A stretch of DNA of 32,627 nucleotides from Bacteroidota bacterium (GTDB lineage: Bacteria > Bacteroidota > Bacteroidia > Bacteroidales > JAGONC01), in contig JAPLDP010000022.1 of NCBI GenBank assembly GCA_026391695.1, positions 1-32,627 on the forward strand, written 5' to 3'. The position numbers and the translations under genes are program-made. Positions 23,307 through 31,898 of this stretch are shown here, piece by piece; the stretch's first letter is position 1, and every line of letters starts with the position of its first letter. A model generated the notes under the pieces. That model was given only the letters and a program-made list of their open reading frames with translations. It was not told the DNA's origin and searched no databases.

Positions 23307-23489
23307 ATGATGGAAGAAGTATCCTCACAGAATTCTCGTCGCGAGGAATTCTTGGACGCGTTACAAAGAGAACTCTCAGATCCCATGCACAGGCGACTGA
23401 TTCAGGCCTATCGGGGTGATGACCCAGTTCAGTCTATGGAGTCCGAGCTTGCGAAAACACTCTTGGAGGTTCTGCACCATGAAGATTAA
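23307..23489 (+). CDS. Small acidic protein upstream of the SMC-like ATPase
   Basis: A 60-aa charged, helical protein with EEFLDALQRELSDP followed by a short RRLIQAYRGDDP segment; I do not recognise it. A strong SD (AAGGAGG at 23296-23302) precedes two adjacent ATGs. The second, 23310, has the better 7-base spacing, so the protein may be 59 aa. The stop codon overlaps the ATPase start by 11 bp (23479-23489), so the two are translationally coupled. The tight coupling suggests a subunit or regulator of the ATPase, similar in layout to small middle components of SMC-type ABC defence systems. Confidence 0.75.
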   Translation: MMEEVSSQNSRREEFLDALQRELSDPMHRRLIQAYRGDDPVQSMESELAKTLLEVLHHED

Positions 23490-25959
23490 GAGCATAAGCA
23501 TTCAAGGCTTTCGAGGTTTCAACGAAGAAAAGACTATAAACTTTCACAACCGACTGACCTTGATTTACGCACCAAATAGCTATGGAAAAACCAGCATCTC
23601 AGAGGCGTTCGAGTGGCTACTGTATGGAATAACTTCGAAAGTTGAGAAGGCCGACTCCAAAGATGAATATAGAGGTTCGTATCGTAACTGCCATTTAACT
23701 GAGTCCCTAACGCCTTTCGTGAGAGCAATTTGCGTGGATGGGTCGTCCGAGATTGAATTCCGAGGAGAATTAGTAGAGGGCGACGCCATCAAGAGATTTG
23801 TTGACGGGCGTGAGGTTGAAGAATGGCCGTTTGCCCATGAGCTCTCCGCAGCTCCAAGACCGTTCATTCTCCAACATGCTCTCAAGTATCTGCTTCTTGT
23901 GAAACCGGACGAGCGCTTTCAGGGTTTCGCGCGTCTACTTGGATTGGAAGATCTCGATCGAATTCAACGGAATTTTGTGTCGTTATGTACAAAACCTGAT
24001 GCTGCGATTCCTGCCGAAGTTAAGCAACTTCTGAGGGATATTAACGCTCTCGAAACTCGCCTTGTAAGCCAGGTGTCTCTATCCTCGATTGCCAAATCTT
24101 TCAAAAAAGGAAAGAAAAATCTGGCTGAAACCTATGAAGCTATCATGGTTGAATGCAGGCAAAGGGTTTCACCGGGGACGGAGGAGGAGTCTATTTTTTC
24201 ACAGCTTTTAAAGATTCGAGAGGATGCGGTAGGGAAAATCTTTAAAGGACGCATCGCTCTCTCGGACTACTCAGTGAATGAGACACAGATCGACTCTAAC
24301 GATGAAGAGTTTTTCCTTAGCTGTGTCACTACTGCCTGTTTCAAGAAGTATATGGATCTAATCACACTGGCTACCGTTCAGCATGTTATCAATCGTGCCC
24401 AGTTCCTCGATTTGGGCGTCAAATTCTTAGATGAGACACCAAGAAAGTGCCCATTCTGCGGCCAGCCGGTCAACGATGTGCTCTTGCAACATATCCGTGA
24501 CGAGCATAAGAATCTTGCCAGAGAGAGGGAACTCAACGCGGCATTGGAAAAGCAGCGCAGCGATGTCCTGAAATCTCTGAAGGAGTTGAGAAACCGCCTC
24601 AGCGCATATCAGAACCACCACATTGGGAAGGTCGCGCCTCTTTTAGCACTGGAGCCTTCTCTAGGACAGCTCAAAACGATTCTCGTGCCCAAACATCAAG
24701 TACTCTTCAATGCAGTTGAGGCAGTCTTTTCCCAATTATCGCCTGCCAAGCTGAAACTGGATGCATCGTTCACTGAAATCAATGCAGCGTTAAATAAGGT
24801 TGAAACATCAATCAACGAATTTAAAGAAGACACTACTTTGATGAAAGTTCTCGGAGATGTTCTAGTAGGTCATATTGCTATTGCCCATTCGTTTGTTCAA
24901 GTAATCTCAAACAATGTATCCACAATGTTCGATGCCGACCAAATTCTGAAGCACGAATTAGACACTTTAGCTGGAACCGAAGATATTAGTGTTCTTGTTG
25001 ATCTTCTCGAGCAACGGCAGGATATTGAGAAGAATTTCGAGATTGATGGTATTCTGGATGGTCTCAAAGATTTGCGAAAAGCCGTGGATCAATATGTTGC
25101 AAACAAAGTGTTTAATGCGATATCGGTCGAACTTACGTCAGAGGTCATGGGATGGTATAGCCAAGTCAAAACGGTGGGTGATCCTGATGTTCATTTTGAT
25201 GGATTTGGCATGGAACGTACCACAAAAGGTGAGCTAAAAGCCCGTCGCGTTCAAATCAAGGCTACGTCCTATGGTAAGGATTTGGCCAGCGCAGTATCCT
25301 CTCTCAGCGAATCAAAATTGAATGCATTGGGCCTATGCGTGAGTATTGCGACCAATCTGAAGGGTAACTCCCCATTCGAGTTCTTGATTATTGATGACCC
25401 AATACAGTCATGGGATGCCGAGCACGAAATTCAATTTATCGAGGTGATACGGAAGTTGGTTGAGGGTGGCAAGCAAGTGATCCTTTTGTCGCATAATCGA
25501 AGATGGATGGAACAGGTGCGTCCTGGATGTCGCACTCTGAATGGCTGGTTTTACGAAATCACAGGTTACACAAAGGCAGGACCTTGTTTTTCGGAGGTCC
25601 CTTGGGAAAAATGGAAAGAGCGGTTAAAGGAAGTGGACGCAATTGTGAAAGACCCCAATGCGGGGAGTGTCAAGCTACAGCAAGCGGAGGAAGAGATCCG
25701 GATCGTCGTTGCCGAACTCACCTCCGAACTATACATCAAGAAGACAGGGATTCAGAAAAGCCCTCATGCTCTAAATTCTACAAAGGTGAGGAAAATGTTA
25801 CTGGAATGCGGTGTTAATGCAGGATTGGTAGATAAAATTATCCAAACCTACGAAACCACAGATGACGCGCATCATGCTCCTGCAGATTACTCAGCTCAAA
25901 GGGAGAGGATTCGACGATATTATGCTTGGGTTAATGAACTCGGACAATTGTTGAGTTAG
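23479..25959 (+). CDS. SMC/RecF-like AAA ATPase with central C2H2-like motif
   Basis: An 826-aa ATPase of the SMC/Rad50/RecF class. The N-terminus (MKIKSISIQGFRGF) leads to a Walker A variant APNSYGKT at 31-38. The C-terminal half holds a signature-like LSESK (609-613), Walker B FLIIDDP (635-641) and a switch His672 in LLSHNRRW. Coiled-coil-like arms flank a central CPFCGQP (Cys324, Cys327) followed by His338 and His343, giving C-X2-C-X10-H-X4-H, which resembles a zinc finger rather than the CxxC hook of Rad50. The frame is open to 23416, but ATG 23479 starts the conserved domain. Base and codon use are more GC-rich than in neighbours, and the unit has an SD, so transfer is likely. A defence or DNA-repair role is inferred. 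Confidence 0.85.
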   Translation: MKIKSISIQGFRGFNEEKTINFHNRLTLIYAPNSYGKTSISEAFEWLLYGITSKVEKADSKDEYRGSYRNCHLTESLTPFVRAICVDGSSEIEFRGELVEGDAIKRFVDGREVEEWPFAHELSAAPRPFILQHALKYLLLVKPDERFQGFARLLGLEDLDRIQRNFVSLCTKPDAAIPAEVKQLLRDINALETRLVSQVSLSSIAKSFKKGKKNLAETYEAIMVECRQRVSPGTEEESIFSQLLKIREDAVGKIFKGRIALSDYSVNETQIDSNDEEFFLSCVTTACFKKYMDLITLATVQHVINRAQFLDLGVKFLDETPRKCPFCGQPVNDVLLQHIRDEHKNLARERELNAALEKQRSDVLKSLKELRNRLSAYQNHHIGKVAPLLALEPSLGQLKTILVPKHQVLFNAVEAVFSQLSPAKLKLDASFTEINAALNKVETSINEFKEDTTLMKVLGDVLVGHIAIAHSFVQVISNNVSTMFDADQILKHELDTLAGTEDISVLVDLLEQRQDIEKNFEIDGILDGLKDLRKAVDQYVANKVFNAISVELTSEVMGWYSQVKTVGDPDVHFDGFGMERTTKGELKARRVQIKATSYGKDLASAVSSLSESKLNALGLCVSIATNLKGNSPFEFLIIDDPIQSWDAEHEIQFIEVIRKLVEGGKQVILLSHNRRWMEQVRPGCRTLNGWFYEITGYTKAGPCFSEVPWEKWKERLKEVDAIVKDPNAGSVKLQQAEEEIRIVVAELTSELYIKKTGIQKSPHALNSTKVRKMLLECGVNAGLVDKIIQTYETTDDAHHAPADYSAQRERIRRYYAWVNELGQLLS

Positions 25960-26091
25960 GGGTATGTCGTATAATCGAGTAGACGATCCCACCAGGTTTA
26001 ACCGATGGGGTATGCTTCTCACACCACCATATATTCTGGTCATAAATACGGCAGTTCATCATCCTCGAATTCCAAGATAGTATTCCAGGAA

Positions 26092-26202
26092 TGAGGTGGT
26101 CTGAGAAATTAGACCAGGAAATTTGACCAGGATCCCGATTTCACTTCGTTCATTGGGATCAATTCGACTAACAATTTTTTCTTCACCGCGTTCGAAAAAA
26201 TT
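26092..26202. repeat. 111-bp direct repeat R2, copy A
   Basis: It aligns without gaps to 31564-31674, same orientation, with about 17 mismatches (about 85 percent by eye). The right end contains a CAATTTTTT to GAAAAAATT inverted repeat able to form a hairpin. The two copies bracket 5.4 kb carrying the AAA ATPase and the restriction-modification gene. Confidence 0.75.
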
Positions 26203-26244
26203 ATTTCCCCTAAACTCAGAAGTATCATCCAAAATTTTCGTAAA

Positions 26245-26257
26245 TTGCGTAACGCAA
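26245..26257. promoter_or_regulatory. Palindrome upstream of the 378-aa ATPase, possible operator
   Basis: TTGCGTAACGCAA is a perfect 5-bp-arm palindrome ending 13 bp before the ATG at 26271, flanked by further CGTAA and ACGTAA words. The place suits an operator or a site bound by the gene's own product. No experiment or known consensus supports this. Confidence 0.35.
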
Positions 26258-26270
26258 AATACGTAATTCT

Positions 26271-27407
26271 ATGACGACAAAAAATCCATTTGTCATTTCG
26301 GGATATGTTGGTCCTGATTATTTCTGTGACCGGGAGGAAGAATCAGAAACGATTATTAATGCCCTGAAAAACAACCGTAACCTAACGTTGGTATCCATCC
26401 GCCGGATGGGCAAGACAGCATTGATTCAGCATGTATTTCATCAATTGGCAAAAGAGAAGGAATTTTCACTCTTTTATATTGACCTGATGCCCACCACAAG
26501 TTTAAAAGAATTTATAAATGCTTTTGGGAAAACATTATTGTGGAATCTCGATTCACCGGTCGAAAAAGCGATTAAAAAAGTAACCTCAGCTTTTTCCTTA
26601 TTACATCCTGAAATTTCCTTTGATCCCTTGACCGGTATGCCGTCAGTAGGATTTCAAATCAATAATGACCGGCAGGCAGTCACATCCATAGAGAAGATTT
26701 TCGAATATATAAAAGCCGAAGGGAAAAGGGTTGTTGTTGCGTTCGATGAATTTCAGCAGATTTCTTGTTATCCGGAAAAGAATGTAGAAGCGCTTTTAAG
26801 AAGTCAGATTCAATTTGCCAACAACGCATCATTCCTGTTTTCCGGGAGCAGAAAACACATTTTAGAGGCCATGTTTTTCAACCAAAACAGGCCCTTTTAC
26901 CAAAGTACTCAACTACTCACATTATCTCCCATTCAAAAAGATAAGTACAAAAACTTTATTCATGCGAAATTCCTTGAATCCGGCAGAATCATAAAAATAG
27001 AGGATATTGAATTTCTCTTAGAATGGTGCCGGAATCACACATATTATATCCAGTATGTCTGTAATATGATCTATGGGAATGATATAGGATCGATATCATC
27101 TGAACTCCTCCGTGATATTTTGCAATCAATTCTGAAAGAAAAGGAGGCTGTTTTCTTTAACTACCGGAATCTGCTTACCGAATCACAGTATAAGCTACTT
27201 AAGGCAATTGCAAAAGAGGATGGTGTAGAAAAACCCTATGCATCCGGCTTTATATCCGCCTATAAATTGGGCGCTGCAAGTGCTGTGAATACTGCGCTGA
27301 CCGCACTTCTCAATAAGGAGATGATCTTCAAGGATCAGGAGAAATATCAGGTTTATGATCTGTTTCTGTCGAGGTGGCTTGCGATGCAGTCAAAGGGTCA
27401 AATATGA
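26271..27407 (+). CDS. AAA/archaeal-type P-loop ATPase, 378 aa
   Basis: P-loop ATPase of the STAND-related archaeal-type group that is abundant in Bacteroidota. The N-terminus has the typical start NPFVISGYVGPDYFCDRE. Walker A is the variant RRMGKTAL (about 44-51), Walker B is VVVAFDEFQQI, and a sensor-like LFSGS follows; the C-terminal half ends in a winged-helix-like part (SAVNTALTALLNKEMI, then YQVYDLFLSRWL). The length is typical and the gene is intact. It starts 69 bp after repeat copy A and has a palindrome just upstream. The family's role is largely unknown. The gene lies between an SMC-like ATPase module and a restriction-modification gene, consistent with a defence or mobile context. 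Confidence 0.88.
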   Translation: MTTKNPFVISGYVGPDYFCDREEESETIINALKNNRNLTLVSIRRMGKTALIQHVFHQLAKEKEFSLFYIDLMPTTSLKEFINAFGKTLLWNLDSPVEKAIKKVTSAFSLLHPEISFDPLTGMPSVGFQINNDRQAVTSIEKIFEYIKAEGKRVVVAFDEFQQISCYPEKNVEALLRSQIQFANNASFLFSGSRKHILEAMFFNQNRPFYQSTQLLTLSPIQKDKYKNFIHAKFLESGRIIKIEDIEFLLEWCRNHTYYIQYVCNMIYGNDIGSISSELLRDILQSILKEKEAVFFNYRNLLTESQYKLLKAIAKEDGVEKPYASGFISAYKLGAASAVNTALTALLNKEMIFKDQEKYQVYDLFLSRWLAMQSKGQI

Positions 27408-27408
27408 T

Positions 27409-27426
27409 CCAGCTGGCGCGCTAGCA
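27409..27426. repeat. Short form of repeat R1
   Basis: CCAGCTGGC followed directly by GCGCTAGCA joins the two ends of repeat R1 (19016-19106) with all inner hairpins absent. It follows the ATPase stop codon directly. Confidence 0.55.
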
Positions 27427-27472
27427 TTGGGGGATTTCACCTAATAATCCTTGTGAAGGATTTTATTTGACT

Positions 27473-27512
27473 AATTTTAAAAACAGTGTGGCACATACAG
27501 GTTGAATCCACC
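27473..27512 (+). repeat. Core direct repeat, copy 3
   Basis: AAACAGTGTGGCACATACAG followed by GTTGAATCCACC matches copies 1 and 2 at most positions, in the same orientation. No smr sequence precedes this copy. Confidence 0.5.
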
Positions 27513-27559
27513 AGATGCTTTAGAACATCCATAAGTTTTTCAAATTAATATCCATTTAT

Positions 27560-27567
27560 TACCTTTG
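27560..27567 (+). promoter_or_regulatory. Bacteroidota-type -7 box for the restriction-modification gene
   Basis: TACCTTTG fits TAnnTTTG and sits about 40 bp before the ATG, with a T-rich element about 20 bp further upstream in the right range for a -33 box. Confidence 0.4.
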
Positions 27568-27607
27568 ATTTGTAACTTTAACCTTCCCTTTCACAAAAAG
27601 TCAATTC

Positions 27608-30600
27608 ATGCGGTTAAATCTTCTCAAGCCTTCCACATCTCTTAACCCCGCCTTTCGGAAAACCAGCCTGAAAAGGGATCAGATTGAATTGTTCAAAGCA
27701 AACCTGAAACGGCTGTTTGACAGGATCAACGAACAGGAAAGCGAAGAACATCTAAAAAATATTGTATCCGATTTCCTGAAAGATACCTGGTACAGGAACC
27801 TGAATGAAATAAACACCAAGGGCAGGGCTGACCTCGTAATTCATAACGGTAAATCTTCATCCGACACAGCCGGTGTTATATTTGAAGTAAAACGACCAGG
27901 TAATATACCTGAGATGATCTCGGCAGAGAAACCGAATGAAAAAGCCCTGCACGAATTGCTGAAGTATTACCTGGAAGAACGCTACATCAATAACAACAAG
28001 GAGATCAAGCACCTGATCGTTACCAACATTCTTGAATGGTATATCTTCGACGGCGCCGATTTTGAACGTTTTTTCTTTGAAAATCAAAAACTCACTAAGC
28101 AATATAAGGACTGGCATGACGGACTGTTTGGAGTGAAATTAAATGACTGGTTCTATCAGGAAATTGCCAAACCTTTTATTGAAAAGGAACTCACCAGTCT
28201 AAATTGTACCTGGTTCAACCTGAAAAGTTTTGAAACTATTATCAGAAACGAAGATAAATCGGACGATGCAAAGCTTCTTGACCTGTATAAAACGCTTTCG
28301 CCGGAACATTTACTCAAAAAACCCTTTGCAAATGACAGCAATACCCTGAACAAAGAATTTTACAATGAACTATTGCACATCATTGGTCTTGAAGAAACAA
28401 AGGAGGGTGGTAAAAAACTGATAAAGCAAAAGAGAGTTGAAACCAGGAATGAGGGTTCTTTGCTTGAAAATGTCATCAATGTCTTGAAGACCAGGAATAA
28501 ATTATCTGCTATTGAGAATCCTAAACAATTTGGGGATACCGATGAAGATCAATTGTTTAGTATCGGGCTGGAATTGTGTCTGACATGGCTTAACCGGATT
28601 TTATTCCTGAAATTACTGGAAGGGCAACTGGTCAGGTATCACCAGGGAAATAAAGATTACGCCTTCCTGAATTGTGAAAGGGTAAAGGATTTTGATGAAC
28701 TGAATGAACTCTTTTTTGAAGTCCTGGCGATTCCTTATGACCATCGCACCGGATCAGTAACAGAGAAATTTGGAAATCTTCCCTACCTGAACAGCTCGCT
28801 GTTTGAAGAAAGCGACCTTGAAAAGAAAACCCTTGTCATCACAGAGTTAAAGGGACGACTCGAAATTCCAGTTCATTCCTCCACTGTTTTAAAGGATAGC
28901 AGCGGAAAAAGAATCTCCGGGAAAAGAAATACCCTGCCCTACCTGTTTGAATTTCTGGATGCGTTTGATTTTGCAAGCGACAACACGGCGGAGATCCAGG
29001 AACAGAATAAAACCCTCATCAATGCCTCGGTGCTGGGGCTGATCTTTGAAAAGATCAATGGATATAAGGATGGATCATTCTTTACTCCCGAATTCATCAC
29101 GATGTACATGTGCCGCGAAACGATACGCAGGGCGGTCATTCAGAAATTCAATGAGAAATACAACTGGCAATGTGCTGATTTTACTGATCTCTATAACAAA
29201 CTTGAAAGGCTCTCTCTCAAAGAAGCGAATGATACCATCAACAGTTTAAAAATCTGTGACCCTGCAGTAGGTTCCGGGCATTTTCTGGTTTCAGCGCTCA
29301 ATGAGATCATTTCCATAAAGAATGACCTTGCCATTTTGATGGACAGAGAAGGAAAACGGCTGAAAGGGTATAATGTGACCATCGATAACGATGAACTGAT
29401 CCTGACGCAGGAAGATGAGATATTTTTTTATAATTATAAAGACAGGGAAAGCCAGCGCATTCAGGAGACCCTGTTCCATGAAAAGCAAACCATCATTGAG
29501 AATTGTCTTTTTGGTGTGGATATCAATCCGAAGTCCGTCATGATCTGTAGGCTACGATTGTGGATTGAACTTTTAAAAAATGCTTATTACCTCGGCCCCC
29601 ACCCCTTCCCCCAGCCCCTTCCCCACCGCGGGGAAGGGGAGAATGTTAACCTATCCTTTGGGGTTCTGGAAACGCTTCCTAATATCGACATCAATATAAA
29701 ATGCGGGAATTCGTTGATCAGCCGGTATTCGCTTGATGCCGACATGAAAAAAGCGCTCGAAAAGAGCAAATGGACCATCGAATCGTACCGGCTGGCAGTA
29801 ATGACATACCGCAATGCCAAAAGCAAAGAGGTGAAGCGGGAGATGGAACGGCTTATAGATATGATCAAAAATGACTTTGTCAGCGAAGTTGCTGCCAATG
29901 ACAAACGGTTACTATTGCTCAAAAAGCTGAACGGTGAACTCTTTACCCTGACAAAACAGACTAGCCTGTTTGAAATGTCAAAGAAAGAGAAAGACGAGTG
30001 GAATAAAAAGATCAAAGAAATTACCATCAAAATTAAAAAGCTTGAAACCGAAATTGAAGAGATCAAAAGCAATAAGATCTACAAAAACGCCTTCGAGTGG
30101 CGCTTTGAATTCCCTGAAGTGCTGAATGATGACGGAGATTTTGTGGGATTTGATGTGGTGATTGGGAATCCGCCGTATATAAGGCAGGAAGAGCTAGGTT
30201 CACTAAAGAATTTTCTGCAAAATGAGTATCGGGTTTTCACCGGAACAGCAGATATACTGGTTTATTTCTTTGAAAAAGGACTAAATCTGCTCCGTAGAAA
30301 TGGCCGTTTTTGCATGATTACATCCAATAAGTTCATGCGAGCAAACTATGGAAAAAACCTCCGGAATTTCCTACATCAATTTCAACTTGATCGGATCATT
30401 GACTTCGGTGAATTACGGGTTTTTGAAGAAGCGTCAACATTCCCAGCGATTTATATTCTGGAGAAAAGTAATTCAAAGCAACCTACCAGATTCAACCAGA
30501 TAAAAACACTTGATTTTCATTCTCTGGTAAATGAGGTTGGAAGGACAGAAATGTGCTTACCGGAATCCTCCTTTGGAATTGAAAATTGGACATTAGCCTC

Positions 30601-31426
30601 TATAATCACCAACAGGATTCTGGAAAAAATGCGTCAAAACTCAGTACCACTCGGAGAATATACACAAGACCAGATTTATCGAGGAATTTTGACTGGTTTC
30701 AATGAGGCTTTTGTTATTGATGAAGTCAAACATCATGAATTAATTGCTGCTGATCCAAGGTCTGTGGAGATTATTTTCCCTTATGCAAATGGAGATGATA
30801 TTCGGAAGTATTTTATCCATAGCAGAAATAGGTATTTAATTTTTCCAAGACGAGGAACAGATATTGAGCAATTTCCTGCAATAAAATCACATCTTGAAAA
30901 ACATAAGGATCGTTTATTTCCAGGAATTCCTGGTGGTAGAAAACCAGGATCTTATAAGTGGTTTGAGATACAAGACTCAATCTCATATTACAAGGAATTT
31001 TTCAAACCAAAAATCGTATTCCCAGATATTGCAAAAGAAAGTAGATGGGCATACTCAGAAAACGCTCTTTTTATTGGAAATACAGCGTATATAATTCCAT
31101 TGGCCGATAAATTTTTACTTGGATTAATGAATTCCAGGGTTGTATTCTATTTTTACTCTCAAATTGCATCTGTTCTTGGGGATGTCAATAAAGGGGGAAG
31201 ATTAAGGTGGATTTACCAAGATGTTGTGAAAATTCCTGTTCCAATTATTGATGAAAAATTGAAATCAGGCGTAATAAACATTGTCGATCAAATCCTCTCC
31301 CTTAAAACATCTGACCCTTCTGCTGATACCACTTCCTTGGAAACTGAGATTGACCGGATGGTATATGAGTTGTATGGGTTGACGGAAGAGGAGATAAGGA
31401 TTGTGGAGGGGAAATCACAGGTATAA
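27608..31426 (+). CDS. Eco57I-like fused restriction-modification enzyme (type IIG)
   Basis: A single-chain restriction-modification enzyme of 1272 aa that should both cut DNA and methylate adenine. An N-terminal PD-(D/E)xK-like nuclease is seen with Asp75 in GRADLVIH and Glu93-x-Lys95 (FEVKRPG). The methylase core has FFTPEFITMYMC, then motif I CDPAVGSGHF (Asp551) and motif IV NPPY (854-857). A helical insert separates them and includes residues 663-678 (GPHPFPQPLPHRGEGE), encoded by a GC-rich hairpin repeat that keeps the frame. The C-terminal third is a TaqI-like target-recognition region (IYRGILTGFNEAF, then GRKPGSYKWFEI in its middle). No separate specificity subunit is present. BREX PglX is related but lacks the nuclease. 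The recognition site is unknown. Confidence 0.9.
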   Translation: MRLNLLKPSTSLNPAFRKTSLKRDQIELFKANLKRLFDRINEQESEEHLKNIVSDFLKDTWYRNLNEINTKGRADLVIHNGKSSSDTAGVIFEVKRPGNIPEMISAEKPNEKALHELLKYYLEERYINNNKEIKHLIVTNILEWYIFDGADFERFFFENQKLTKQYKDWHDGLFGVKLNDWFYQEIAKPFIEKELTSLNCTWFNLKSFETIIRNEDKSDDAKLLDLYKTLSPEHLLKKPFANDSNTLNKEFYNELLHIIGLEETKEGGKKLIKQKRVETRNEGSLLENVINVLKTRNKLSAIENPKQFGDTDEDQLFSIGLELCLTWLNRILFLKLLEGQLVRYHQGNKDYAFLNCERVKDFDELNELFFEVLAIPYDHRTGSVTEKFGNLPYLNSSLFEESDLEKKTLVITELKGRLEIPVHSSTVLKDSSGKRISGKRNTLPYLFEFLDAFDFASDNTAEIQEQNKTLINASVLGLIFEKINGYKDGSFFTPEFITMYMCRETIRRAVIQKFNEKYNWQCADFTDLYNKLERLSLKEANDTINSLKICDPAVGSGHFLVSALNEIISIKNDLAILMDREGKRLKGYNVTIDNDELILTQEDEIFFYNYKDRESQRIQETLFHEKQTIIENCLFGVDINPKSVMICRLRLWIELLKNAYYLGPHPFPQPLPHRGEGENVNLSFGVLETLPNIDINIKCGNSLISRYSLDADMKKALEKSKWTIESYRLAVMTYRNAKSKEVKREMERLIDMIKNDFVSEVAANDKRLLLLKKLNGELFTLTKQTSLFEMSKKEKDEWNKKIKEITIKIKKLETEIEEIKSNKIYKNAFEWRFEFPEVLNDDGDFVGFDVVIGNPPYIRQEELGSLKNFLQNEYRVFTGTADILVYFFEKGLNLLRRNGRFCMITSNKFMRANYGKNLRNFLHQFQLDRIIDFGELRVFEEASTFPAIYILEKSNSKQPTRFNQIKTLDFHSLVNEVGRTEMCLPESSFGIENWTLASIITNRILEKMRQNSVPLGEYTQDQIYRGILTGFNEAFVIDEVKHHELIAADPRSVEIIFPYANGDDIRKYFIHSRNRYLIFPRRGTDIEQFPAIKSHLEKHKDRLFPGIPGGRKPGSYKWFEIQDSISYYKEFFKPKIVFPDIAKESRWAYSENALFIGNTAYIIPLADKFLLGLMNSRVVFYFYSQIASVLGDVNKGGRLRWIYQDVVKIPVPIIDEKLKSGVINIVDQILSLKTSDPSADTTSLETEIDRMVYELYGLTEEEIRIVEGKSQV
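29594..29641. repeat. GC-rich hairpin repeat inside the RM coding sequence
   Basis: CCCCTTCCCC (29615-29624) and GGGGAAGGGG (29630-29639) form a perfect 10-bp stem around a 5-base loop, preceded by further C-rich sequence. The frame stays open across it and adds about 16 Pro/Gly/His-rich residues. Composition differs sharply from the surrounding AT-rich gene. Confidence 0.75.
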
Positions 31427-31898
31427 ACCCCGGGGCAAACCCCGGCTCCTTTTTCTGCCCCAAGGGGTGGGGTATTATACCTTCCGACTTTGTCGGGATT
31501 GTTCGACTTACAATTTTTGATGCGCCTTCGGCTTTCAAAAATTGAGTCTCACAAATAAAAGTCTGAGGTGGTCTGGGAAATCAGGACAGGGCATTTGACC
31601 AAGATACTGACTTCACTTCATTCATCGGGATCAATTCGACGGGCAATTTTTTATTCACTGCGTTCGAAAAAATTGAGTCGCATTGATGAAAAGAACGTTC
31701 CACTATAAAAGCCGAAACCGCTCAGGGTCACTGAACGGTATCTTTACTCCTTCAACACTTACTTCTTTGCAGAATGGTTGCTGAGCTGGTGCGAAGGTAC
31801 AACCTTTATGATTAAAATACAAATTAATTAAGATTTTTTAATTTAAAGGGAATTTGACAAAGATTAAAAAGCGTTCCAGCTAATCAACCTTACCATAT
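31427..31898. repeat. Repeat-rich gap after the RM gene
   Basis: This 472-bp gap has no gene. It starts with CCCCGGGG and CCCCGGC words, then a hairpin-bearing piece (31494-31545) that looks like a divergent copy of the R2 right end, then R2 copy B (31564-31674). The remaining 220 bp is AT-rich; a GCTGAGCTGGTGCGAAGG stretch near 31780 may be an insertion-sequence remnant, which I cannot confirm. Confidence 0.5.
31564..31674. repeat. 111-bp direct repeat R2, copy B
   Basis: Gapless partner of 26092-26202, same orientation, about 85 percent identical by eye. It ends in the same CAATTTTTT to GAAAAAATT hairpin. Confidence 0.75.

Larger units (their letters stand above)
25960..26270. other. Intergenic region between ATPase genes
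   Basis: This 311-bp gap contains the 111-bp direct repeat (copy A, 26092-26202) and a palindrome just before the next ATG (26245-26257). The first 130 bp show nothing I can identify. Confidence 0.5.

Noticed and set aside
29587-30072. 161-codon minus-strand frame
   Set aside because: It lies fully opposite the methylase domain of the RM gene; its low-complexity Ser/Leu/Phe product is the antisense of a Lys/Glu-rich helical insert.
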